A stretch of 64,000 bases of DNA from Sphingomonas aliaeris (GTDB taxonomy: Bacteria > Pseudomonadota > Alphaproteobacteria > Sphingomonadales > Sphingomonadaceae), in contig NZ_CP061035.1 in NCBI RefSeq assembly GCF_016743815.1, positions 1,552,501-1,616,500 of the forward strand, read 5' to 3'. Of this stretch, positions 8,066 to 16,913 are shown piece by piece. The notes under the pieces are model-generated. The model ran no database searches and had not been told where the DNA came from. It was given only the letters and a program-made list of their open reading frames with translations. Each line of letters starts with the position of its first letter. Within the stretch, counting starts at the first letter, position 1. Made by a program: the position numbers and the translations under genes.

Positions 8066-8764
8066 TCAGTCCTGTCGACGACCGCCAAGTCGCTCCAACG
8101 CTGGTATCAGTTCGGCATATCCGTCGATGACCGCATCCGCCCCGAGTTCTTCGACGGGCTGCATCATGAAGCCGAAGCTTACCGCAACGGCCGGGATCTC
8201 AGCGTTCTTTGCGGCCATGATGTCGTAAATGGAATCTCCGATAAACGCAGCGCGCGTGCCGCTGCCGTCTGCGCTGCATCGGCGAATCATTTCGTCGATC
8301 GGCGCGCGATGTGGTTTCGACAATCCCGGCCCCATCGTGTCGCCGCCGATCAGCGTCGCGAACCGGTCCCGGAGGCCCAACTCGCCGAGAAGTTTCTCGG
8401 CAAAGCTCTCGAACTTGTTGGTGACGATCGCTGCCTTCACGCCCATCATGTCAAACCGGTCGAGCACCTCCATCGCGCCGGGATAGGGGTGCGAGTGAAT
8501 GGAAATGTGCGCCTCGTAATATCCCAGCATACGTTTGTAGAGCGCGCGGAATTCATCCGGTTCGCAGCCGCCGGTCGCCTCCAGCCCAAGCGTCAGCATA
8601 TGCTTGGCCCCGCCGCCAATCATCGGCTTGACCTGCTCCACCGTCAGGATGGGGCGACCGGCGAACGCTAGCGTTTCGTTGACCGCCGCGGTCAGGTCCC
8701 CGCTCGTGTCGATGAAGGTTCCGTCCAGATCGAAGCCGACGATATCGAATGAAAAGTGTGTCAT
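8066..8764 (-). CDS. gph: HAD-family hydrolase, probable phosphoglycolate phosphatase
   Basis: 232 residues from the ATG at 8764; ATGs at 8773 and 8785 are alternatives. It shows the HAD motifs: FDLDGTFIDTSGD (motif I, nucleophile Asp), IVTNK (motif II), a lysine in GLSKPHRAPI (motif III) and FIGDSIYDIMAAKNA (motif IV). Length and cap arrangement fit Gph, which hydrolyses 2-phosphoglycolate; a related sugar-phosphatase role cannot be excluded. It is divergent from glmU, with about 60 bases between starts that must hold both promoters. Confidence 0.85.
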   Translation of the reverse strand: MTHFSFDIVGFDLDGTFIDTSGDLTAAVNETLAFAGRPILTVEQVKPMIGGGAKHMLTLGLEATGGCEPDEFRALYKRMLGYYEAHISIHSHPYPGAMEVLDRFDMMGVKAAIVTNKFESFAEKLLGELGLRDRFATLIGGDTMGPGLSKPHRAPIDEMIRRCSADGSGTRAAFIGDSIYDIMAAKNAEIPAVAVSFGFMMQPVEELGADAVIDGYAELIPALERLGGRRQD

Positions 8765-8825
8765 GATCGGCATGCCTGACAGCATCGCTATGGAATTAGC
8801 AATATCGTCGTGGCAGGGCGCTGCG

Positions 8826-10181
8826 ATGACTCAGCCAATCGCCGCCATCGTGCTTGCCGCCGGCAAAGGCACGCGCATGAAGTCCGATCTGCACAAAGTG
8901 CTGCATCCCATAGCCGGGCGGCCGATGCTCCTGCATCTTACGCAGGCGGTCGCCGATCTTGGGGCGCAGCGCACGATCGTCGTGACGGGCGCCGGACGCG
9001 AGCAGGTGGAGGCAGCGGTGGCGCCGCTTGGAATCGCGACCGCGGTACAGTCGGAGCAACTCGGCACGGCGCATGCGGTGGCGCAGGCGGAAAGCGCGCT
9101 GTCCGGTTTCGACGGTGACGTCTTGATCCTTTACGGCGATGTCCCGCTAGTGACGTCAAGAACGATGCGTCGGATGCTGGATATGCTGCAGTCCGAAGAT
9201 GCGCCGACGGCTGTCGTGCTTGGCTTCCGCCCGGACGTGCCCGGTGCATATGGCCGGATCATAGCCGGGCCGGACGGACGGATCATCAAGATGGTGGAGG
9301 CGAAGGACGCGACGCCCGAGGAACTGTCGGAAACGCTGTGCAATTCCGGACTGATGGCCGTGCGTTCCGCCGATCTGTTCCGATTGCTGTCGCGCGTCGG
9401 CAACGACAATGCGGCCGGCGAATATTACCTTCCCGACGTCGTGATGCTCGCGCAGGCCGAGGGCGGTTTCGCCGTGGTCACGGAAACGGACGCGGACGAA
9501 GTCGCAGGCGTAAACAGCCGCGCCGAGCTGGCGGCGGTCGACGCGTCGTGGCAGGTGCGTCGGAGAGCCGAGGCAATGGCCGGGGGCGCCACGCTGATTG
9601 CGCCGGATACCGTCTGGTTCGCGCATGACACCGTGATCGGCCGCGACGTACTGATCGAACCAAACGTGTTTTTCGGTCCCGGCGTGGCCATCGCGGATGG
9701 CGCGACGATCCGGGCATTCTGCCATATCGAGGGCGCGACCGTCGGCGCGAAGGCTGAGGTTGGCCCCTATGCGCGACTGCGGCCAGGTGCCGTGATGGGC
9801 GATAAGTCGAAGGTCGGCAATTTCGTCGAGATGAAGAAGGCGGTTCTGGGTGAAGGCGCAAAAGCCAACCATCTGTCGTATCTCGGAGACGCGGAGGTCG
9901 GCGCGGGCGCGAACATCGGCGCGGGTACGATCACATGCAACTATGACGGCTTCTTCAAGGCAAAGACCGTCATTGGCGAGGGTGCTTTTATCGGGTCGAA
10001 CAGCGCGCTGGTCGCTCCGGTATCGATCGGCGCAGGAGCGATCGTCGCCGCCGGATCGGTCGTGACGGCGGACGTCGAAGCCGATGCGCTGTGTCTCGTT
10101 CGACCGGTACAGGTATCGAAGCCGGGTTGGGCAAAGCGTTTTCGTAATGCGATGCTTGTCAAGAAAGTTGCCAAGAACTGA
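8826..10181 (+). CDS. glmU: Bifunctional GlmU: GlcN-1-P acetyltransferase / GlcNAc-1-P uridylyltransferase
   Basis: 451 residues. The N-terminal half is a nucleotidyltransferase with LAAGKGTRMKS (about residues 10-20) and YGDVPL; the C-terminal half is a left-handed beta-helix acetyltransferase built of hexapeptide repeats with GAGTITCNYDG. It makes UDP-GlcNAc for peptidoglycan, LPS and, here, probably exopolysaccharide. An in-frame extension to 8604 is only an antisense shadow of gph. It is followed 27 bases later by glmS, forming a UDP-GlcNAc operon. Confidence 0.97.
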   Translation: MTQPIAAIVLAAGKGTRMKSDLHKVLHPIAGRPMLLHLTQAVADLGAQRTIVVTGAGREQVEAAVAPLGIATAVQSEQLGTAHAVAQAESALSGFDGDVLILYGDVPLVTSRTMRRMLDMLQSEDAPTAVVLGFRPDVPGAYGRIIAGPDGRIIKMVEAKDATPEELSETLCNSGLMAVRSADLFRLLSRVGNDNAAGEYYLPDVVMLAQAEGGFAVVTETDADEVAGVNSRAELAAVDASWQVRRRAEAMAGGATLIAPDTVWFAHDTVIGRDVLIEPNVFFGPGVAIADGATIRAFCHIEGATVGAKAEVGPYARLRPGAVMGDKSKVGNFVEMKKAVLGEGAKANHLSYLGDAEVGAGANIGAGTITCNYDGFFKAKTVIGEGAFIGSNSALVAPVSIGAGAIVAAGSVVTADVEADALCLVRPVQVSKPGWAKRFRNAMLVKKVAKN

Positions 10182-10208
10182 AGGCCCGCGGGCACGGAGA
10201 CGAAGCAA

Positions 10209-12032
10209 ATGTGTGGAATCGTTGGCATCCTGAGCATGGAAGACGTGGCCGATCGTTTGCTCGACGGACTTAAGCGCCTTGAGTATCGCGGCTATGATTC
10301 CGCCGGAATCGCGACGGATCACGGCGGGCAGATCGAACGGCGGCGCGCGTCGGGGAAGCTGATCAACCTCGCCAGGGAATTGGCCGCGCATCCTTTGCCC
10401 GGCCGCACCGGTATCGCGCATACGCGATGGGCGACGCATGGCGGGCCGACCACGAACAACGCGCATCCGCATGCGACCGGCGAAGTCGCGGTCGTGCACA
10501 ACGGCATCATCGAAAATTTCAAACCGCTGCGCGACGAGTTGATCGCACGGGGCCGGACGTTTACGAGCGAGACCGATACCGAAGTCGTCGCCCACCTGAT
10601 CAGCGAGAAGGTGGAGGCCGGAATGGCGCCGCAGGATGCGGTGCGTGACGTGTTGCCCCGGCTGCACGGCGCATTCGCCCTGGCGATTCTGTTCCGTCAG
10701 CATCCCGATCTGCTGATCGGCGCGCGACTGGGTTCGCCGCTCGTCGTCGGGCATGGCGAAGGTGAGATGTATCTGGGGTCCGATGCGCTGGCGCTTGCCC
10801 CGCTGACGCAGCGGATCGCGTATCTGGACGAGGGAGACTGGGTCGTCCTGACGCGGGAAGGCGCGGAAATCTACGATCGCGATAATCAGCCGGTCGAACG
10901 CGCGATCACGATATCAGGCGTGACCGGCGATCTGGTGTCGAAGGGGAACCATCGGCACTATATGTTGAAGGAGATATACGAGCAGCCGATCGTCGTCGCG
11001 CAGACGCTGCGTTCATACCTGCAGCGGATGGAAGAGCGCGTCACGCTGCCTATCCCCGAATTCGATCTGTCGAAGATAAAGCGTGTCACGATCGTGGCAT
11101 GCGGCACCAGCTTCTACGCCGGCATGGTCGCGAAATACTGGTTCGAGCAATTCGCGCGCGTGCCGGTCGACCTGGATGTTGCATCCGAGTTTCGGTACCG
11201 CGAGCCGGTGATGGAGGAGGGAGGGCTCGCTCTGTTCATCAGCCAGTCGGGCGAGACGGCGGACACACTGGCGGCACTGCGACATGCAAAGTCCGAGGGT
11301 CAAACGATCGCGGTAGTCGTCAACGTCCCCACCAGCAGCATGGCGCGCGAGGCAGATATCCTGCTGCCGACGCATGCCGGTCCGGAAATCGGCGTGGCAT
11401 CGACCAAGGCGTTTACATGCCAGCTGGCGGTCCTGGCCGCGCTTGCCGCGAACCTCGCGCGCGCGAAAGGCAAGCTGGATGCATCCGCCGAGAAAGCGAT
11501 CGTCAAGCATCTGGCGGAGGCGCCAGCGGCGCTGAACGGCGCGCTCGCTTATGACGAGGCGATCGAGGCGATGGCGCACAACATCGCAGGCGCCCGCGAC
11601 GTGCTGTACCTCGGCCGCGGCACCGATTACCCGCTGGCGCTGGAAGGCGCGTTGAAACTGAAGGAAATCAGCTACATCCATGCCGAAGGTTATGCTGCGG
11701 GCGAGATGAAGCATGGCCCGATCGCGCTGATCGACGAGAACGTGCCCGTCATCGTCATCGCTCCATCAGGGCCGCTGTTCGAGAAGACGGTCAGCAACAT
11801 GCAGGAAGTGCAGGCACGTGGTGGCCGCGTCGTCCTGATCAGCGATTATGACGGTATTCAGGCGGCCGGCGAAGGCTGCATGGCGACGATCACGATGCCG
11901 AAGGTCCACCCGCTGATCGCACCTTTGGTTTATGCGGTGCCCGTGCAGTTGCTGGCGTACCACGTTGCCGTGATTAAGGGCACCGACGTCGATCAGCCCC
12001 GCAATCTGGCGAAATCCGTCACCGTCGAGTGA
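10209..12032 (+). CDS. glmS: Glutamine-fructose-6-phosphate aminotransferase GlmS
   Basis: 607 residues, full length. Begins MCGIVGIL with the catalytic Cys2 of the class II glutamine amidotransferase domain, which covers about the first 220 residues; two SIS sugar-isomerase domains follow (ACGTSFYAG, SQSGETADT) and the end KSVTVE is typical. It converts fructose-6-P and glutamine to glucosamine-6-P, the step before GlmM and GlmU. GGAGACGAAG lies upstream of the ATG. It is co-directional with glmU; I see no glmS ribozyme in the 27-base gap. Confidence 0.98.
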   Translation: MCGIVGILSMEDVADRLLDGLKRLEYRGYDSAGIATDHGGQIERRRASGKLINLARELAAHPLPGRTGIAHTRWATHGGPTTNNAHPHATGEVAVVHNGIIENFKPLRDELIARGRTFTSETDTEVVAHLISEKVEAGMAPQDAVRDVLPRLHGAFALAILFRQHPDLLIGARLGSPLVVGHGEGEMYLGSDALALAPLTQRIAYLDEGDWVVLTREGAEIYDRDNQPVERAITISGVTGDLVSKGNHRHYMLKEIYEQPIVVAQTLRSYLQRMEERVTLPIPEFDLSKIKRVTIVACGTSFYAGMVAKYWFEQFARVPVDLDVASEFRYREPVMEEGGLALFISQSGETADTLAALRHAKSEGQTIAVVVNVPTSSMAREADILLPTHAGPEIGVASTKAFTCQLAVLAALAANLARAKGKLDASAEKAIVKHLAEAPAALNGALAYDEAIEAMAHNIAGARDVLYLGRGTDYPLALEGALKLKEISYIHAEGYAAGEMKHGPIALIDENVPVIVIAPSGPLFEKTVSNMQEVQARGGRVVLISDYDGIQAAGEGCMATITMPKVHPLIAPLVYAVPVQLLAYHVAVIKGTDVDQPRNLAKSVTVE

Positions 12033-12045
12033 CGGATCGCCGGGC

Positions 12046-12417
12046 TCAGGTGCGGACCGTTCGGTTGACGATCGTATCGCGGCGGCGAAAACGATAGTAG
12101 TGGCGTGAGTTCCACCGCGCGGTCAGAACGATGAGCAGCGGCGGCACGATGGTGATCGCGATATCGATCAGTGCCTCGCCCCATAGCAGCGGCCATCCGG
12201 GCACGATGTTGCGGATCAGGTCGAACGCCTCATTGATCAGTTCGAGCGCGAGAACGATACCGAGGGGAAGCCACGACCCGAGCGGACGGCGCAATACCCA
12301 CGTGATGCCGAACGTCAGCACCAGCCCGAGGATGAGATGAAAGTCGTGATGCGACAGCCCGGAATGTGCCGACAGCCACACCTTGAAGTTTTCCCAATCG
12401 AGGATGACAAAGAACAT
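12046..12417 (-). CDS. Hypothetical small membrane protein
   Basis: 123 residues with three predicted transmembrane helices (about residues 27-45, 48-68, 82-102) and a basic, Arg-rich C-terminus. I do not recognise a named family. It is convergent with glmS, ending 14 bases from it, and divergent from the sugar-transferase gene at 12611. Possibly an accessory to the envelope, but nothing in the sequence fixes a role. Confidence 0.6.
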   Translation of the reverse strand: MFFVILDWENFKVWLSAHSGLSHHDFHLILGLVLTFGITWVLRRPLGSWLPLGIVLALELINEAFDLIRNIVPGWPLLWGEALIDIAITIVPPLLIVLTARWNSRHYYRFRRRDTIVNRTVRT

Positions 12418-12610
12418 CCGGTGCCCATGCTGGTTTCGCGTGCAGGCGTCCAGCGTTGGATACGCGGGCGTCGGCCGGGCCGACGCAATTCCGCCGCGGC
12501 TTGCCGAATCCCCGGATCGCAGGGTAAAGGCAGCCGCTGACAGGCCGGTATTGCCACGGATCTGCGCGGGTTGAGTAGTTTGGGCTTTAGCCCTGTATTG
12601 AGGGGCTTTC

Positions 12611-13906
12611 TTGCTAATAACAAGCGATCTTGGAGGGTCCAGCCGGGCAAGTCATGCCTTGGGACGCGCGTTGCGGTCGTTGCTGGCGGTTGCTTTGACG
12701 GCCTATTTCGTCCCGCTTCTGGCGCCGCTCGTAACATTCGGTACGCTTGCCCAGACCCTGCCCGGTACAATTAATACGCAGATCGCCTCGTTAATTTCCG
12801 CAGTGACGGCGCTGTTCCTGTACCGGCGTGTTACGATCTATCCGGGTACGCGTGCGTTCGGTTTCATCCTGCCGGCCTTTTCGACGACGTTCGGATTGGC
12901 CGCTGCGATCCTGCTTTTCTCTCGCGAAGATTATAGCGGCGCCATGTTGCTGACAGGCTATATCGCGTCGGTAGGAGTGACGTTTCTGCTCGGATATTTC
13001 GGGCAGCGTGCGGCACCGCGAAGAATGTATTACGTTCCCGCTGGCAATATCGGCATCGTCACCGACGCGTCGGAAATCGAGTGGGTCAGGCTGGACTCGC
13101 CGACCGTGCCGAGCGATCCAAACGTATCGATCGTCGCCGATTTGCGCACCACGCATTCGCCGGAATGGGAGCGGATGCTGGCACAGGCCGCGATCGCCGG
13201 CATTCCGGTCTATCATACCAAGCAGTTGCGCGAATCCCTGACCGGGCGAGTGCAGATCGAGCATCTTTCGGAAAACAGTTTCGGTTCGCTTCTACCGGCG
13301 CTCGGGTATCGCGGGATCAAACGCACCATCGATATCGGGGCGAGCATCGTCTTGTTGCCAATCCTGATTCTCCCGCTGCTCGGCGTAGCGCTAATGGTCA
13401 GGCTGAGCTCGCCCGGCCCAATACTATTTCGTCAGCGGCGCATGGGATATCGGGGCATCCCGTTCGACGTGCTGAAGTTCCGCACGATGGTTCAGCACGA
13501 TCACGGAAACGACGACAATGCCGTCCGCCAATCCGCAATCACGCAGGACAGCGACGACCGGATCACCCGCATCGGCCGGTTCCTTCGGCGGACGCGGATC
13601 GACGAGCTCCCTCAGATCATCAACATCCTGCGCGGCGAGATGAGCTGGATCGGACCGCGGCCCGAGGCGGTACCGCTCAGCGCATGGTATGAAAGCGAAC
13701 TGCCGTTCTACGCCTATCGCCACATCGTTCGGCCGGGGATCACCGGCTGGGCGCAAGTCAATCAGGGGCATGTGGCTGGCCTGGACGACGTGTTGGTGAA
13801 GCTTCACTACGATTTCTATTACATCAAGTTCTTCTCATCCTGGCTCGACCTGCTAATCGCCCTCAGGACAGTCGGTATTGTGCTGACCGGATTCGGTGCC
13901 AAATAG
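12611..13906 (+). CDS. Exopolysaccharide-initiating sugar-phosphate transferase
   Basis: 431 residues of the polyprenyl glycosylphosphotransferase family. Hydrophobic helices occupy the first 135 residues, a soluble middle follows, and the catalytic C-terminus has KRTIDIGASIV, SPGPILFRQRRMG, DVLKFRTM and ELPQIINILRGEMSWIGPRPE. Such enzymes transfer a sugar-1-phosphate from a UDP-sugar to undecaprenyl phosphate and so prime repeat-unit assembly. The start is TTG at 12611 with AGGGG six bases upstream. It opens the exopolysaccharide locus. Confidence 0.9.
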   Translation: MLITSDLGGSSRASHALGRALRSLLAVALTAYFVPLLAPLVTFGTLAQTLPGTINTQIASLISAVTALFLYRRVTIYPGTRAFGFILPAFSTTFGLAAAILLFSREDYSGAMLLTGYIASVGVTFLLGYFGQRAAPRRMYYVPAGNIGIVTDASEIEWVRLDSPTVPSDPNVSIVADLRTTHSPEWERMLAQAAIAGIPVYHTKQLRESLTGRVQIEHLSENSFGSLLPALGYRGIKRTIDIGASIVLLPILILPLLGVALMVRLSSPGPILFRQRRMGYRGIPFDVLKFRTMVQHDHGNDDNAVRQSAITQDSDDRITRIGRFLRRTRIDELPQIINILRGEMSWIGPRPEAVPLSAWYESELPFYAYRHIVRPGITGWAQVNQGHVAGLDDVLVKLHYDFYYIKFFSSWLDLLIALRTVGIVLTGFGAK

Positions 13907-13907
13907 G

Positions 13908-14294
13908 TCAGGCGAGCAGGTGAAGGCTGACCAGCCCGCCTACTCCGATCAGGATCAAGAGTATCAAAGGCCATCGACGGCGACGATATCGACGGGGCAG
14001 GGCGTGAGGATGTCGCCGGTCGTACCGCTTCAGGCGAGACTGCACGACGCGCTGACGGGCGAAGTGCAGGCGTTCCGCTTCTGCCAGAACCGCGTCATGG
14101 GCATCGCGGGACGCGCTGACCGACAGGCAGCGATAGGCTTGCTGCACGTCCTGCAAGCGCCACGGTAAATCACCGTCATCACCGACGATATCGGGATGAT
14201 GCAGCTTGGTAAGGCGGACGAACGCCGCGCGAATATCGACCTGTGTCGCATCGGGGCGGACCCCGAGAATCTGGTAGTAATTGCGTTGCGTCAT
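13908..14294 (-). CDS. J-domain protein with C-terminal membrane anchor
   Basis: 128 residues. The N-terminal J domain (NYYQILGVRPDAT; HPD in LHHPDIV near residue 35) should stimulate a DnaK-type chaperone; a basic linker leads to one C-terminal hydrophobic helix (about residues 108-126), making it tail-anchored. The ATG at 14294 overlaps the natural stop of the upstream M48 protease in ATGA form, so the two are translationally coupled. It ends one base from the convergent sugar-transferase gene. Confidence 0.85.
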   Translation of the reverse strand: MTQRNYYQILGVRPDATQVDIRAAFVRLTKLHHPDIVGDDGDLPWRLQDVQQAYRCLSVSASRDAHDAVLAEAERLHFARQRVVQSRLKRYDRRHPHALPRRYRRRRWPLILLILIGVGGLVSLHLLA

Positions 14295-15267
14295 TGGGCG
14301 CGTCGCCGTTGAGCGAGCGCGCGCATGGCAGCGATTCGCGTCGCGGCTGGCTCGTGCTTGGCGAACAGTCGCAGGCCGAGATCGGTGCCCCCACGCGCTT
14401 GAGGGCTGCGGCACCAACTACCGGATCGTACCCCGAATCGATCATCAGATTGCCGGCGAGAAGATCTGCTGTGCTTTCGATCTGTCGCACAGCTTTGCGA
14501 CTTTCCACCGCGCCGCTACGCATCGCCGCGGCATGCCCAAGTATATTGTGCGCCATTTCGTGCGCGATGAAGAAGGCGAGTTCGTGGTCGTTGCGGAGCA
14601 AGGCGAGAATGCCGGTGGTCAGGAAAACATGACGACCATCCGCAAAGGCGTTTCGCTGTCCCGATCGGGCCAGATGGACCCTGGAGAGGCAAGCGGGAAC
14701 GGGTGCGATCGTCAGGGTACGGGCGGCACCTTCTCGCAAGACGGTGATCATCCGCGCTTTTTCCAGCAGGTCGGTGACGGTGTCGTTACGGCGATGTGCG
14801 CGACCGGCGTCAAAGGGCTGCGATAGACCGGGCTCCGATGGGATCGGCACTCCGTTTACGTCCAGTAGTATGTCGCCGGGATGTATTCCAGCTTCGGCGG
14901 CGGGGCCGCCTAAAACGATAGCAATCACGCCCGGACCGCGATCCAGCGGCAATGCCGCTATTATCTCGGCCCGATCTTTCTGCTCGAACTGGGAGAGATG
15001 CTGGAGAACCAGACCGATGTTCGGTTCTAGCATAAGGCAGCGTTTCGCTCCGACCGTCGTCAGACGGTAGCTGATACGAGCTACGCGCGCGTCCTCAGCG
15101 CGGCCTTCCAGATACGGATCAGGGAGTGATGTTGCGGACGACGAATGCGCCGGGCGGTCTTTTGCGCCATCAGCGATGAGATTCGGGGCCGCCACCAATG
15201 CCGTTGGGATTATGGCTGACGTGATCGTCAAGCTGGACAGCAACAAGAAGGAAACCTGAAAGCGCAT
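14291..15267 (-). CDS. M48-family metalloprotease with PDZ domain (apparent frameshift near C-terminus)
   Basis: Periplasmic protease: signal peptide (residues 1-27), a PDZ domain (GPGVIAIVLGGPAAEAG, then GDILLDVNG), and an M48 catalytic region with HEMAH near residue 234 and the third ligand in ESTAD. As read, the frame runs past the natural end to 14179 with a Ser/Arg-rich tail. Adding one G to the run at 14388-14392 restores a typical ending (LGLRLFAKHEPAATRIAAMR) whose TGA at 14291-14293 overlaps the J-protein ATG. The coordinates given are the restored ones (about 325 residues). ATG 15267 is preferred over TTG 15300 because it begins the signal peptide. Confidence 0.75.
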
Positions 15268-15300
15268 ATACCCTGCTACTCGCCAGAAGCGCGCAGGCAA

Positions 15301-15332
15301 TAAAAAAGGCCGCCCAAATGCTCGGACGACCT
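15301..15332 (-). terminator. Rho-independent terminator
   Basis: On the minus strand AGGTCGTCC pairs with GGGCGGCCT (two G-U pairs), followed by TTTTTT. It lies 25 bases after the stop of the small exported protein at 15357-15620. Confidence 0.85.
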
Positions 15333-15356
15333 CTTCTATCTAACCTTTAACTCAGC

Positions 15357-15620
15357 TTACGGGCTGACGGGGTTCGGCGGCGTCGGGCCGGTTGCCTTCG
15401 TGTCGTCCTTGTCGACCGCGACATAAATGCCGAGACCGATAGCAGCCACAGCGGCAAGTGCGATAATCAGCGACGAACCTTCAACAGCCGAGTTATCGCC
15501 GCTGACCTTCTCAGCAGCAGGCTGCGTGAGCGGTGTAGCGACCGGTGCGGCCGATGCTAGGGTAGGGGCTGCCAGCAGCGATGCTGCCGTCATTGCCGTG
15601 TAGAGACCTTTAAACTTCAC
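15357..15620 (-). CDS. Small exported protein with C-terminal transmembrane helix
   Basis: 87 residues: a cleavable signal peptide (ending ASAA, about residue 24), a short Thr/Pro/Ala linker, one hydrophobic helix (about residues 50-68), and an acidic then proline-rich tail. The start is GTG at 15620 with GGGAG eight bases before it. It has its own terminator at 15301-15332. Layout resembles sorted small surface proteins, but no PEP-CTERM or LPXTG signal is present. Function unknown; it lies within the exopolysaccharide region. Confidence 0.7.
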   Translation of the reverse strand: MKFKGLYTAMTAASLLAAPTLASAAPVATPLTQPAAEKVSGDNSAVEGSSLIIALAAVAAIGLGIYVAVDKDDTKATGPTPPNPVSP

Positions 15621-15841
15621 TTTGCTTCTCCCTTTCAGAGCCCTTCAGCTCCAGAATCTCATTGTTGATGTAGCGTATCGAAGCTTAATCTGTCCACCCC
15701 AAAACGCTTACGTCCGTACTAAACTAGCGAGCGTAGGTTACCAAAGCCCAAACTCGCCCTCATCGCTTAGGTTCCGATTGGCGCGTGGGCAAATAGTATC
15801 ATTCCGGTGTGTGACATCTGCGCCACAATTGACCAATTATC

Positions 15842-16837
15842 TCAGCGTTCGTGATAGGTCCGGTACCAGTCCACGAACCGAGGCACACCCTCCGCGATCG
15901 TCGTGCGGGGCTCGAAACCGAGGTCGCGCTGGATCGCGCTGATATCGGCGAAGGTATCGCGCACGTCGCCGGCTTGCATCGGCATCAGATTGCGTTCGGC
16001 GGGGCGGCCGCACGCCTTCTCGATCAGCGAGATCATCTCGCCGAGCTCTTCCGACCTGTTGTTTCCAATGTTGTAGAGCCGGTGCGGGCTGATGCTGCCC
16101 CCGGCCTTTGGCGTGCCGTCATCGGCGGGCGGATTGTCGAGACAGGCGACGATCCCGGCGACGATATCGTCGATATACGTGAAGTCGCGGCGCATCTGCC
16201 CCTCGCCGAACACGTTGATCGGACGGTTCTCGAAGATCGCCTTGGTGAATAGCCACATCGCCATGTCCGGACGGCCCCAGGGTCCGTAGACGGTGAAGAA
16301 GCGCAATCCGGTTTGCGGCAGGCGGTAGAGATGGGCGTAGGTCTCGCTCATCAATTCGTCGGCTTTCTTCGTGGCGGCATAGAGCGATAGCGGCTGATCG
16401 ACCCGGTCCTCGACGCGGAAGGGCAGTGTGTCGTTGCCGCCATAGACCGAGGAGGATGAGGCATAGACCATATGCTCGACCTGCCGGTGCCGCGCGACCT
16501 CGAGCAGGTTGAGATGGCCGGCGAGATTGGAGCGCAGATAGGCACGCGGATTCTCGATCGAATAGCGTACCCCTGCCTGCGCGCCGAGATGCACGATCCG
16601 GTCGAATTGCTGGCCGTCCAGAACCGCGTCGAGTGCGGCGTCGTCTGCGAAGTCCACCTGCGCGAAACGGAACGCACCGCCCGCCTTGGCGAGTTCGGCA
16701 AGCCGGTCATGCTTGAGCCTGACATCGTAATAGTCGTTCAGACTGTCGATACCGAGGACCTGTTCGCCGCGCGCCAGCAGATGTCGCGAAACGTTGAAGC
16801 CGATGAAGCCGGCGGCGCCGGTAACGAGAACTCTCAT
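15842..16837 (-). CDS. UDP-glucuronate 4-epimerase-like NAD-dependent epimerase
   Basis: 331 residues of the extended short-chain dehydrogenase family. NAD-binding GAAGFIGFNVS at residues 7-17, the diagnostic NDYYDVRLKHDRL segment, a catalytic Ser region (YASSSSVYG) and YAATKK near residue 154. The pattern matches CapI/LpsL-type enzymes that convert UDP-glucuronate to UDP-galacturonate, giving an acidic sugar for the polysaccharide. The 220 bases upstream (15621-15841 lies downstream) hold no gene. Specificity is inferred from family resemblance only. Confidence 0.88.
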   Translation of the reverse strand: MRVLVTGAAGFIGFNVSRHLLARGEQVLGIDSLNDYYDVRLKHDRLAELAKAGGAFRFAQVDFADDAALDAVLDGQQFDRIVHLGAQAGVRYSIENPRAYLRSNLAGHLNLLEVARHRQVEHMVYASSSSVYGGNDTLPFRVEDRVDQPLSLYAATKKADELMSETYAHLYRLPQTGLRFFTVYGPWGRPDMAMWLFTKAIFENRPINVFGEGQMRRDFTYIDDIVAGIVACLDNPPADDGTPKAGGSISPHRLYNIGNNRSEELGEMISLIEKACGRPAERNLMPMQAGDVRDTFADISAIQRDLGFEPRTTIAEGVPRFVDWYRTYHER

Positions 16838-16913
16838 GGGGACACTCCTGTGGTCGGCTGTTTCCTAGAGATAGACGGTGCGGGGCGGCAAGGGGGGATG
16901 GGGCGTGTCTTGT

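Noticed and set aside
9156..10754. 532-codon minus-strand open frame
   Set aside because: Antisense to glmU and glmS; Arg/His-rich composition typical of shadow frames.
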